From Zygnema circumcarinatum (taxonomy: Eukaryota; Streptophyta; Zygnematophyceae; Zygnematales; Zygnemataceae), in the NCBI GenBank assembly GCA_037447605.1, contig CM074820.1, forward strand, positions 467,284 to 531,283: 64,000 bases of DNA, given 5' to 3'. This document shows, one piece after another, positions 11,755-22,738 of the stretch. The notes under the pieces are model-generated. The model saw nothing but the letters and a program-made list of their open reading frames with translations, was not told where the DNA came from and did no database searches. A program made the position numbers and the translations under genes. The first letter of the stretch is position 1, and each line of letters starts with the position of its first letter.

Positions 11755-14700
11755 AGTGGTATCAGAGCCAATGGTGGCGACGAGGACCACGTGAAGTTCA
11801 GCATTCCCGCATTCGACGGTCAAGACTACAAGGGGTGGAGATGGCGGCTGGTTCCTTTGCTCGTGGGCAAGGGACTGTTGGGGTACGTCAACGGCACCAT
11901 CAAGGCACCGGTGCTACCGGAGGGAGCCACGGCGGAGCAGCAGTCGGAACACGAAGTGGCGCTCGCCAGATGGAGTGCCAAGGACAACAAAGCGCTCACC
12001 CAGATCGTCATGAGTGTGAGGGGAAGTCCTTCGTCCATGCTGTATGATCTCAAGACCTCACATGCTATGTGGAGGTGCTTAGAAGAGATGTATGATGTAA
12101 AGGATAACGTCACGATAGTGAGTCTTTACACGCAGCTTGGGAAGATGAAGATGACTTCGGATGAGAAACTGAGTGAATATATGGTCAGGTTTGATACCTT
12201 GATGGAGAGGTTCATAGCTCTACAGAAACCGTTAGAGAGTGACCATAAGATCAGCCAGTTCTTAGGGGGATTGACCTCTAGATTTGATGTAGCAGTCGCA
12301 GCGCTTAGGACTGTCCTAACGAACTCGAAAATGACCCTTGAGCAAGTGAAGCGGAGGATCAAGGAGGAGGACACCGTCCAAGACACCGGGAGCACCGAGG
12401 AGAAGGTGCTAGCGCTGCACTCACGACAAGACCGAAGAGGAGGTGCGCCGAAGTCGGACCGAGGAGAACGCCCTGCGGGAGCGTGCTACACGTGTGGCAA
12501 GACTGGCCACTACTCGGCAGACTGCTACAAGAACAAGAGTCCCCAAGATCGGGGAGGAGGAGGCGCGCCGGCATTCGGCAAGAAGGAGAAGAAAGGCTTC
12601 AAGGGGATCTGCTTCAAGTGCAAGAAGCGAGGTCACAAGAGCACCGAATGCAGAGGGTCGAATGAGACCAATCTGATGATGGCTGAAAGGCCCGAAGGTT
12701 CTGACTTTGTTGGGAAGATCCAGGTTCAGGATCTGAAGCGGCCCTGGTTGATCGACTCAGGCGCTTCCACACACATGTGTGGCGACAAGCAGATGTTCTC
12801 CACGTTGGACACGCTGGAGAAGACTCGATCTGTTCACTCGGCAACCGGAGAGGGAGTGACAGTCACGAAGGGTGGAGTAGTCAAGATGATTCTCGGAGAC
12901 GGCTCTGTCATCTACGAAGAGGAGAGGGAGGAGCGTTTGTGTATCGGTGATGTACTCCACACCCCCGAGCTGAAACAGAACTTCATGTCTGTTAGCCAGG
13001 TGTGTAAGAGGGGGTACGAGATCACGTTCAAGGAGAAGTCTTGCGTAGCTACTCACGCAGTGACGGGGAAGCGGCTGTTTGAGGGGTATGAGAAGGGAGG
13101 CCTGTATTATCTTCATTATAGAAGGACAGAGGATGAAGATGTGATGGCTGTGGCTGAAACTGCCATAAATCTCTGGCATCGTAGACTTGGACATCTTAAC
13201 CATCGGGGGTTGCAACAGCTTGCTGCTAAGGGGCTGGTCCGTGGGTTAGACGTAGATGTCGTGGAGAAGGAGCTCGGCTTTTGCAAGGAGTGTGTAGAGG
13301 GGAAGGCGCATCGGAAACCATTCGCGAGGAGCGGAGAGGAGGCGTACCATGCGCAGGAGAAACTGGAGTTGGTTCACACCGACCTTTGTGGCCCCGTGAC
13401 ACCGGCAACGAGTGGAGGAGCTCGGTACTTCATCACTTTTCTCGATGATTTTTCGAGGAAAATTTGGGTGAAAATTCTCAAGAACAAGTCTGAGGCTTTC
13501 GGAGCCTTCAGAGATTGGCAGACTCAGATGGAGCGAGAGAGCGGACAGAAACTGAAGACTCTGCGCTCAGACAACGGAGGGGAGTTCAAGTCGAAGGAGT
13601 TCGGCGAGTACCTCAAGACTCGTGGAATTAGGCATGAATTCTCTGCTCCCTACTCCCCTCAAAGTAATGGAGCTGCTGAAAGGGTAAATAGGACGTTGGG
13701 GGACATGGCGCGGACCATGCTCATAGATTCCCCCTTCCCGGCTTCTTTCTGGGGAGAGGCGGTGATGACCGCAGCTTACCTTAGGAATAGATGCCCATCT
13801 TCTGTGCTCAAGGACCAGGTTCCTGAGGAGGTGTGGAGTGGGAGAAAGCCCACGGTTTCCCACCTGAAGGCTTTCGGAGCGCGCTGCTGGTCGACAGTGC
13901 CGAAGGCGAGACAGAAGAGGAAGTTTGACCCGCGAGCCGTTGAAGGATATGTTCTCGGCTACAACATGGACAGTCGCACCTACAGGATTTGGAACCCGCG
14001 AGCGAAGGAAGTGCAGAGCTCGAGGGACATCACGGTGGACGAGAAAGGGGCGGTGACACGGCTAGGTGAGACCCAGCCCCAAAAGGCAGGATTGGAGATT
14101 GTGTATGAGGACGTGGAAACCAGCGGAGAAGGCGCTGAAGCCTCCCTTGTGTCCTGGTTTTGGAGGAGATCACGACGCCGGAAGAGCGCCGCATCGAGCA
14201 ACACCGAATCGTCGAGAAGCGAGGTAAGGCGGAGTCGAACCCGGTACCGCGGCCGGGAGCCGAGAATGTATCGAGACGGCTCTTACTACACACTCACCGG
14301 CTGGGATGAGAAGACCGGCCTAAACCGCATCTTTGGCATCGGACAGAGTCCGGAGGACTCGAGATGGCCGAGAGAGACGCGATGAGGGCAAGGATGCCTC
14401 CGGGATTTGTTCCCGGAATTTTCTTCAACTCGAGGAGTGGGAGAACGCAAGGACCGCGGAGGAGCACCCGTGTGGTGAGGAGGCCTGAACGATACAGGCC
14501 GTCGCAGACTAACCTGATGCAGGAGAGAGTGCCTACGGACTCTGCTGACCTCGCAGGAGTTGCCCACTGCTACATGATCACTGAGCCGCAAACCTTCGAG
14601 GAGGCTCACGATGGGGTCGATGGAGCGAAGTGGCGAGCAGCGATCGATAGCGAGTGGAATAGTCTGATAGAGAACGGGACGTGGCGACTGGAGAAGCTGC

Positions 14701-16152
14701 CGAAGGGAAGGAGAGCCATTGGATGCAAGTGGGTGTTCAAGGTGAAGCGAAAGGCGGACGGGAGTGTCGACCGTTACAAGGCGCGGCTGGTGGCGAAGGG
14801 CTACAGCCAGAAGTACGGAATCGACTACACGGAGACTTTCGCCCCGGTGGTGAAGTTTAACTCCCTCCGTGCCCTAATCTCGATCGCAGCTGCTGAGGGG
14901 ATGCATGTCCATCAGTTAGATATCAAGACCGCGTTTCTGTACGGAGATCTCGCTGAGGAGATCTACATGGAGCAGCCCGAAGGGAAAGTTGTCCCGGGGC
15001 AGGAGCATCTCGTCTGTCGCCTAGTGAAGAGTCTGTACGGACTGAAGCAGGCACCCAGGATCTGGTACGAGAAGATTGACGATCTTCTGAGGAGCAACGG
15101 ATTTGCGCGCTTTGAGACGGATCATTCCGTCTACCGACAAGGAGAGGAGGGAGATCTCATATACGTTGGGATCTACGTGGATGACCTCATTATGGTGAGT
15201 CTCTCACGGAGAGAATCAATGATCTGAAGAAGCTTTTGCAAGCTAACTTCCAAATGTCGGATCTAGGGGAGGCGCAGTATCTCCTGGGGATACAGCTGAA
15301 GAGGGGGCAGGACGGAAGTCTGTTCCTAAGTCAGAAGAAGTACGCCGCGGATGTACTAGCGAGATTCAATATGGAGGAGTGCAGACCGTGCACCAGTCCG
15401 ATGGAGATCGGCGCGAGATTGTCGAAAGATATGGAGCCCGCGACGGACGCGGAGGTACAGCGCATGTACGGAGTGCCGTACAGATCTGCTATCGGAAGTT
15501 TAATGTACCTAATGATTGGTAACCGAATCGACTCTGGCTTAAGGTCGCGAGCCGCCGGCAAGTCGGTTCATGGAGCAATCCCGCCCCTCGCCATCAGAGG
15601 CGTCGCAAAGCCAATCTTTCGTTCAGACACGGGGACCCTTCTGGAGTACGGACTTCGCTATTTAGAGAGGGTCATCAGAAGTGGATCGGATACACCGACT
15701 CTGACTGGGGAGGTGACGTGGACACATCGCGATCGACCTCCGGATTTGTTTACCTGAACGCAGGTGGAGCGATCTCATGGAGCTCGAAGCTACAGGATTC
15801 GGTTGCGTTGTCTAGCACCGAAGGCGAGTACATGGGAGCATGTCACGCAGCGAAGGAGGGAGTTTGGTTCCAACATTTCTTTGATGAGTGTAAGAGGCCA
15901 CAACGTCCCTTGACTTTGTTCACGGATAATCAGTCGTCCATAGCTCTTGTTGAAAACCCTGTGTTTCATAAGAGGACAAAGCACATTAGAGTACAATACC
16001 ATTATGTGCGAGAATTAGTAGAGGAGGGGATGATTGTTGTGAAGTTCGTGGGGACGAAGGAGCAGGCTGCGGATATGTTGACTAAAGGAGTTAGTGGTGA
16101 GACGCTACTAGTGAATAGCAGACTCATTGGGCTAGGGCCCATGAGGAACTGA
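11668..16152 (+). pseudogene. copia Gag-Pol polyprotein, frameshifted
   Basis: The first frame runs 11668-14385: Gag core (VKFSIPAFDGQDYKGWRWRL), two CCHC knuckles (CYTCGKTGHYSADC and CFKCKKRGHKSTEC), aspartic protease (LIDSGASTHMC), the GAG-pre-integrase HRRLGHLNHRG, and an integrase core with its two Asp and Glu (HTDLCG, SDNGGEF, AAERVNRTL). The RT resumes in a second frame near 14364-14385 (KARLVAKGYSQ, LDIKTAFLYGDL, YVDDL), then shifts again near 15190-15227 (LGEAQYLLGIQL). After SLMYLMIG the frame is scrambled between about 15525 and 15690, and RNase H continues in another frame (SSTEGEY, LFTDNQSSIALV) to TGA at 16150-16152. The domain order identifies Ty1/copia. No Met lies between the primer-binding site and the Gag core, so translation must start upstream, in the LTR. 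Confidence 0.92.
11757..11768 (+). other. Primer-binding site (initiator-Met tRNA)
   Basis: TGGTATCAGAGC, the standard plant copia primer-binding site complementary to the 3' end of initiator methionine tRNA, starts two bases after the LTR end. It lies within the continuous Gag reading frame. Confidence 0.93.
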
Positions 16153-16157
16153 GGCCC

Positions 16158-16167
16158 AAGAGGGGGA
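16158..16167 (+). other. Polypurine tract
   Basis: AAGAGGGGGA immediately before the TG of the 3' LTR, the plus-strand primer site. Confidence 0.9.
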
Positions 16168-16168
16168 T

Positions 16169-17134
16169 TGTTAGTGTTAGTGTGCTATAGTTAGACATTG
16201 TACGGGTTCACACTAACATTGTTGTGGTCCTCAGTTGGGAAACATGAGATCTGCTAGTAGTGTTCCTAGGAAATACGGTCGGGCCAAATGTCGGTGGCCC
16301 GTACGCTTTTCGGGCGCGGAGGATGTCGGTGATGTCGGCGGAACCGCGTCAGACCCTTAGTGCGGTCCGCGGACTGTGACGAGGTCAACTACGGAGGAGA
16401 CCGAGTCAGCAGCCACGCGGACAAGTGTGAACGGCGCGGAAATGCGACGACGGAGATTTCGTCGCGGACGGCGCGAATGTGTACGGTGCGCGCGAAACGA
16501 ACATGCGCGCGCGGGCGGCGGACGCGTACGGACGGGCGGCGGAAGTTCTGCGCTCGAACGGACGACAAGTTCAGATGGGCGGCGGAACTGTACGGACGAC
16601 CTGACTAGGTCGGTGCTGGCGTAGGTTTACGAAAGACCGCAAAGCTGGATGTTGAACGCGTACCTGGCTGCTGAACGCATGAGGGCGGCCGTGACGTGAC
16701 ATCGGTCAACAAGGAAGATGTCACGTAACACGGCCATGGCGGTATATAGGGTTTAGCTTTGTTATGAAGGATACCCACATTAGCCTACTGTAGTCCCGTG
16801 ACTTATTCTGTGCCTGCTCGTGTTGCTGGGCTGCCCTGCTTGTGTCGCAAGGTAGTGAGTAAGGGGAGAAGTAGCTAGTGAGAGGGGGAGAACTTCATGT
16901 GGGTGACATTCTTATTATAAAGGAGTTTTAGAGCCGTGAGCTTTCTCCTATACTCTCTCGTGTGTGATTTCCGCTGTGCTCGTCTCTGCGTTCATTCTGT
17001 GAGTTATGGGCTATGAGTGAAGTGAGATAGAGTGAGAGAGAGTGAAGATGTCTTCATCGGTGGGAACCGGAGTTCCAATGGAGGGCGACACGCGAGGTGG
17101 CGCCGGGAGCAGCGAGCAGATCCATGCTCCAACA
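16169..17134 (+). repeat. 3' LTR
   Basis: Same length (966 bases) as the 5' LTR, with five visible differences. It ends CTCCAACA, followed by the TTATA duplication at 17135-17139. Confidence 0.95.
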
Positions 17135-18440
17135 TTATATGCCTGTTGCTTACGCTATAAGCAAACGAACAAACATGCAAACACGGTACAAACATGCCGT
17201 TTCGGGCATTGTCAACCGACAATCACAATCCCGCAATTACGAACATCGTACAAAAAAGGACCACATCCAGGGCTCCATAGCCTGTTGCCGGTTTTGTGCC
17301 GGTACCTGCGGACGCCGGCGACAAAGCCATGACGGTTATCTATAAACATCGTGAATATTTCATCTTCCCCGTTTTACGCCCTCCTATTGATCCATTTTCT
17401 TTACACTTCCAATAAGAGTTGTTGCTGGCCGACATTCGAGGATCCTCCGGATCACGAGGATGGAACATGGAGTGGAGTGAAGGGAAGAATGGTGGAAAAA
17501 TGAAGGAAGAAAAGGATGAAGAAGAAACATCGAGAATGGAAAGAGCAGAATGGTGGAGGGGGGAAGGAAAAAAAGGAAGGGAAGTAACATGGAGTGTGAT
17601 GAAGGGGAGAATGGTGGAAGGAAGAAGGAAGAAAAAGGAGGAAGGAATTAGATTGTAGTGAAAAGGAAAATGGTGGAAGGGAGAAGGAAGAAACAGGGGG
17701 AGACAGGAACATGGAGTGTGGTGAAGGGGAGAATGATGGAAGTGAGAAGGAAGAAAAAGGGGGAGGAAGGAAAATGGAGTGTGTAAAGGGAAGAATGGTG
17801 GAAGGGAGAAGGAAGAAAGAGGAGAGGTTGTTAATGAAAGATGAAGGCTACTAACTAACAAGTCAGCCCGTCAGTCTGTCAGTTTGTCGGCCAGTCTGTG
17901 AGTCCGTCTGTCAGTCTGTCGGCCAGTCTGTGAGTCTGTCTTTCTGTCAATCTGTCTGTCAGTCTGTCGGTCAGTCTGTGAGTCCGTCCGTCAATCACTT
18001 TGTCAGTCTGTCGGCCAGTCCACCAGTCCTCTGGACTTTAAAGACTGGTCATATGGAAATTTTGGAAATTATGGAAATTCTGGAAATTTTGGAAATTATG
18101 GAAATTATGGAAATAAGGTTCGTTCTTACGCTTACTTTCAAGTATTGCATAGCAAATAACCCTGGATTGATTTCAGAAGGACCCGGTCCTGGAGATAATG
18201 ATGTTCGGAAAGATCGAAAAACGTCAGTGATATATGATTATAATAAAAAAAGGTTCATATGTACGCTATCACTCATGTGTAGTATAGCAAATAACCCTGG
18301 ATTGATTTCAGAAGGACCCGGTCCTGGAGATAATGATGTTCGGAAAGATCGAAAAACGTCAAAATATATGATCCTAATCAAAAAAGGTTCGTACTTCACA
18401 TTCCCATTCTTCACATTTTCTTCTTCACCTTTTTTTTTCT
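17135..18440. other. Right arm of the giant palindrome, inner part
   Basis: Contains, inverted relative to the left arm, the CGGGCATTGTCAACCGACAA module (17185-17290), the GGAACATGGAGTG purine-rich minisatellite (17455-17850), the GTCAGTCTGTC tetranucleotide tract (17850-18060), and two copies of the GGACCCGGTCCTGGAGATAA repeat (18150-18400). No supported gene. Confidence 0.7.
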
Positions 18441-18489
18441 TTTCTTTTTCTTCCTTTCTTGTTGTTTTTTTTTTTCTGTATGTGAATGT

Positions 18490-18528
<39 letters not shown>

Positions 18529-20830
18529 TTTGTGTGTATGTATTTGCGTGTGTGACTTTTACAAACAAAAAAAAAAAAAAAAATCAAACTAATTAATACA
18601 ACATAAGGCCTCATGTTGTTATATTTAGATTGATTATGTTTTTTTTTTTTTAACTGTAAAGACAGAATGAGGCCTCATTCTGTCGTCGCAGTTTGTGTGT
18701 GGTTTTTTTTTGGTTTGTTGTAATATTTAAATTGTTTTTTTTCCCTGTGACTGTGTTTGTGTGTGTGTTAATTTGTTTTGTGTTTTTTTAAACAAAAAAA
18801 AAAAAAAAAAGAACACTCTCAATATTACAACATCAGGCCAAATGTTGTAATATTAAGATTGTTTTTTTCTTTTTTTTTTCCCTGTGACTTTTTTTCTTTT
18901 TTCTTTGTTTTTGTTTGTGTGTTTTTGTGTGTGTGTCTTTGTGTGTATGTATTTGCGTGTGTGACTTTTACAAACAAAAAAAAAAGACATCTCAATATTA
19001 CAACATCAGGCCAAATGTTGTAATATTAAGATTGTTTTTTTTCCCTGTGACTGTGTTTGTGTGTGTGTGTATTTGCGTGTGTGACTTTTACAAAAAAAAA
19101 AAAAAAAAAAGAATACTCTCAATATTACAACATCAGGCCAAATGTTATAATATTAAGATTGTTTTTTTTTTTTTTTTTCCTTCTGTGACTGTGTTTGTGT
19201 GTGTGTGTGTATTTGCGTGTGTGACTTTTACAAACAAAAAAAAAAAAAAAAAAAAATCAAACTAATTAATACAACATGAGGCCTCATGTTGTAATATTTA
19301 GATTGATTATGTTTTTTTTTTTTCTTTTTCTGTGAGTGTGAATGTGTGTGGGTGTGTGTGTGTTGTGTGTATTTGCGTGTGTGACTTTTACAAAAAAAAA
19401 AAAAAAAAAAAAAAAATCAAACTAATTAATACAACATGAGGCTTCATGTTGTAATATTTAGATTGTTTTTTTCTTTTTTTTTTCCTTGTGACTGTGTTTG
19501 TGTGTGTTTGTGTATTTGCGTGTGTGACTTTTACAAACAAAAAAAAAAAAAAAAGAACACTCTCAATATTACAACATCAGGCCAAATGTTGTAATATTAA
19601 GATTGTTTTTTTCTTTTTTTTTTCCCTGTGACTGTGTTTGTGTGTGTGTGTATTTGCGTGTGTGACTTTTACAAACAAAAAAAAAAAAAAAAAAAAAATC
19701 AAACTAATTAATACAACATGAGGCCTCATGTTGTAATATTTAGATTGATTATGTTTTTTTTTTTTTTTTTTTCCCTGTGACTGTGTTTGTGTGTGTGTGT
19801 ATTTGCGTGTGTGACTTTTACAAACAAAAAAAAAAAAAAAAAAAAATCAAACTAATTAATACAACATGAGGCTTCATGTTGTAATATTTAGATTGTTTTT
19901 TTCTTTTTTTTTTCCTTGTTACTGTGTTTGTGTGTGTTTGTGTATTTGCGTGTGTGACTTTTACAAAAAAAAAAAAAAAAAAGAATACTCTCAATATTAC
20001 AACATCAGGCCAAATGTTATAATATTAAGATTGTTTTTTTTTTTTTTTTCCCTGTGACTGTGTTTGTGTGTGTGTGTATTTGCGTGTGTGACTTTTACAA
20101 ACAAAAAAAAAAAAAAAAACACTCTCAATATTACAACATCAGGCCAAATGTTGTAATATTTAGATTGTTTTTTTCTTTTTTTTTTCCTTGTTACTGTGTT
20201 TGTGTATGTGTGTGTATTTGCGTGTGTGACTTTTACAAACAAAAAAAAAAAAAAAAAAAATCAAACTAATTAATACAACATGAGGCCTCATGTTGTAATA
20301 TTTAGATTGATTATGTTTTTTTTTTTTTTGATTTTTTTTAAACAAACAAAAAAAAAAAAGAACACTCTCAATATTACAACATCAGGCCAAATGTTATAAT
20401 ATTAAGATTGTTTTTTTTTTTTTTTTTCCCTGTGACTGTGTTTGTGTGTGTGTGTATTTGCGTGTGTGACTTTTACAAAAAAAAAAAAAAAAAAAGAACA
20501 CTCTCATATTACAACATCAGGCCAAATGTTGTAATATTAAGATTGTTTTTTTTTTTTTTCCCTGTGACTATGTTTGTGTGTGTGTGTATTTGCGTGTGTG
20601 AATTTTACAAAAAAAAAAAAAAAAAAAAAACACTCTCAATATTACAACATCAGGCCAAATGTTGTAATATTAAGATTGTTTTTTTTTTTTTTTTTTTTTG
20701 TGTGACTGTGTTTGTGTGTGTGTGTGTATTTGCGTGTGTGACTTTTACAAAAAAAAAAAAAAAAAAAAAAAAAATCAAACTAATTAATACAACATGAGGC
20801 TTCATGTTGTAATATTTAGATTGATTATGT
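18440..20830. repeat. Tandem array of hairpin units (about 13), right arm
   Basis: Each unit of about 150-240 bases carries, in order: a poly-T run, CCCTGTGACTGTGTTTG, a (GT)n stretch, TTTGCGTGTGTGACTTTTAC, a poly-A run, and a stem-loop of the form ATTACAACAT-CAGGCCAA-ATGTTGTAAT or ACAACATGAGG-CCTCATGTTGT. About 13 units are present. The matching position of the left arm (4610-5218) has only three hairpins, so the array has expanded or contracted since the palindrome formed. Confidence 0.88.
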
Positions 20831-20884
20831 TTTTTTTTGGTTTTTTTCCCATTTTAGGGCTACGTGGCAACACCTGACTGGATA

Positions 20885-21410
20885 AGCATTTGATCCGACG
20901 AAACGCACAACCAATCAGGACGCGCGACGTGGCAACGTCAGACTCGCGGCAACTATACCCCATTTTCATTAAATTCAACATTCACAAACTAACCGAATCC
21001 GTACACCACATAAAACATCAAAATCGAACGCCGTCGTACATAGAAAACGACACGTGGCAATGCCAGAATAAGTACGCAATATACCCCATTTTCTGCGCAT
21101 TCGATCCAATGAAACGCACAACCAATCAGGACGCGCGACGTGGCAACGTCAGACTCGCGGCAACTATACCCCATTTTCATTAAATTCATCATTCACAAAC
21201 TAACCGAATCCGTACACCACATAAAACATCAAAATCAAACGCCGTCGTACATAGAAAACGACACGTGGCAATGCCAGAATAAGTACGCAACATACCCCAT
21301 TTTCTGCGCATTCGATCCAATGAAACGCACAACCAATCAGGACGCGCGACGTGGCAACGTCAGACTCGCGGCAACTATACCCCATTTTCATTAAATTAAT
21401 CTTTCACAAC
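20885..21410 (-). repeat. About 208-bp tandem unit, right outer arm
   Basis: Two and a half inverted copies of the unit at 4078-4480, with ACCAATCAGGACGCGCGACG and GACACGTGGCAATGCC in each, period about 208 bases. Frames translated from it are identical between copies because the DNA is. Confidence 0.88.
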
Positions 21411-22027
21411 ATAATCGAACCCGTCGTACGGATCAAAACGATGGCAAAGCTTTTGCCTACGGCAACGCAAAAATTCTGCCCGACGGAAAACGGGTGTGTG
21501 CCGATTCCAAAAAAAGTGTGAAAGGAGCATTTTCTGCTGTTAATCCTTTTTTTACTATTGTAAAATCTGCCCAGCGAAAAAAGGTCTGTGTGTAGACAAA
21601 AAAGGTGTGAGAATAGAATTTTCCACCCTAAAACCCTAAAACCCTTAAAACCCGTACTATCCGTACTAGCCGTACTAGCCGTACTAGCTATACTAGCCGT
21701 TACGGGCTTACGCAAAACTCACCTAATCTCCCCGCACGTGGCGCCGTAAGAGGCGCTCGCTCTTCTCCCCTTCGTCTTGACTTCGATACGATACGATACG
21801 ATACGACATGCCCAGATACGGTACTATCCGTACGAGCTATTGTAGCCGATATGGTACGATTCGGTACGATATTACAACAAACGACACGATACGATACGTA
21901 CGGACCTACATGAACACTAACATAATTCCGCTCGCCTATTGGTAACACGGACCTTCTATTTGCCAAAAACAATATTTTCGCCCGGTATTTGCCGAAACCA
22001 GGTGGAAAATATGACGAGGACCCCCTG
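21411..22027. repeat. Right terminal region with CCGTACTAG and GATAC repeats
   Basis: Contains a mirror of the left TTTTGCGTTGCCGTAGGCAA block, a nonamer run (CCGTACTAG)n at 21655-21705, a conserved GCTTACGCAAAACTCACC block, a (GATAC)n run at 21780-21905, and the right end (CACGGACCTT, CAATATTTTCGCCCGG, GGTGGAAAATATGACG). The last 380 bases are shared with the 596-bp element at 24999-25594. Confidence 0.75.
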
Positions 22028-22050
22028 TATGCAGTAGTCCCCCCAAATTA

Positions 22051-22738
22051 CTTTCGGGAAACGACTATTTACAGTGACCTTGTTCTGAATGTAGTGTACT
22101 TTTTCGTCGGGCAGCTTGTACAAAGGATTTTTTTTGCGAAAAATGCTGTTTCATACTTTTCAGAATAGATACAGACCTTTTTTTGTCGGATGTACGGATG
22201 GTGATTTGAACGAAGCGCCCGCGTGTACGAGGTAAAAGGGCGCAACACGATGATTGGTCGCGGCAACATATGACGTGACAAGTATGTTTGGGACCGTGAC
22301 GTGACGAAACGAGACGCGAAAAAAGTGGAATCCGCGGACGGCAGTCGGAAATGGCGGGAATTAAAACTGACAGAAAATGGTCAGTCAGTAAAGTAAGTCA
22401 GTGGTGCATTGGTGGTAAAGTCTGTCAGTTTTAATTCCCGCCATTTCCGACTGCCGTCCGCGGACTCCACTTTTTTCGCGTCTCGTTTCATCACGTCACG
22501 GTCCCAAACATACTTGTCACGTCATATGTTGCCGCGACCAATCATCGTGTTGCGCCCTTATACCTCGTAGACGCGCGCGCTTCGTTCAAATCACCATCCG
22601 TACATCCGACGAAAAAAGGTCTGTATCTATTCTGAAAAGTATGAAACAGCATTTTTCGCAAAAAAAATCCTTTGTACAAGCTGCCCAATGAAAAAGTACA
22701 CTACATTCAGAACAAGGACACTGTAAATAGTCGTTTCC
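22051..22738. repeat. Palindrome, arms about 320 bases
   Basis: Left arm 22051-22373, right arm 22422-22738, loop of about 48 bases. Paired landmarks: ACGACTATTTACAGTG, AATGTAGTGTACTTTTTC, GATGATTGGTCGCGGCAACA, CCGCGGACGGCAGTCGG and TTAAAACTGACAG. The arms match closely by eye. No coding potential. A third copy of the outer part of the arm lies at 24800-24870. Confidence 0.88.

Larger units (their letters stand above)
10789..17134 (+). mobile_element. Ty1/copia LTR retrotransposon, recent, defective
   Basis: Complete structure: 966-bp LTRs beginning TG and ending CA, primer-binding site, gag-protease-integrase-RT-RNase H order, polypurine tract and a 5-bp duplication. By eye the LTRs differ at only five positions (at 11249, 11394, 11404, 11745 and 11746 against the 3' copy), about 99.5% identity, so insertion was recent. 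The polyprotein frame is nevertheless broken at least three times, so this copy cannot make full Pol. It interrupts the right arm of the giant palindromic element and is therefore younger than it. Confidence 0.95.
3852..22027. mobile_element. Giant palindromic (foldback) element with pogo-like ends
   Basis: The 5' end starts CAGGGGGTCCTCGTCAT and the 3' end is its exact reverse complement over 27 bases. Both ends are flanked by TA (3850-3851 and 22028-22029). CAG-starting ends with a TA duplication are typical of the Tc1/mariner/pogo superfamily. The interior is one imperfect palindrome. Pairings in order: 3985-4480 with 20885-21490; 4610-4660 with 20835-20885; 5288-5650 with 18150-18400; 5870-6220 with 17850-18060; 6225-6460 with 17455-17850; 7400-7500 with 10630-10740; 7985-8115 with 9945-10085; 8467-8880 with 9557-9890; 8960-9245 with 9265-9556. 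Length is 18,176 bp, of which 6,351 bp is the copia insertion plus its duplicated target. No transposase frame was found, so it looks non-autonomous. Confidence 0.75.

Noticed and set aside
18440-20830. CRISPR-like array of regularly spaced repeats
   Set aside because: The units are 150-240 bases with poly-A/T and GT tracts, have no unique spacers, and lie in plant nuclear DNA.
8285-21400. Short frames repeated in several places (containing CRESDVATSRVLIGCAF)
   Set aside because: They are identical only because the DNA unit is repeated; there is no start context, domain or codon-type conservation.
3852-22027. Transposase gene for the giant element
   Set aside because: Both strands of the non-copia part were read for DDE/D motifs and helix-turn-helix regions; only short or repeat-derived frames were found.
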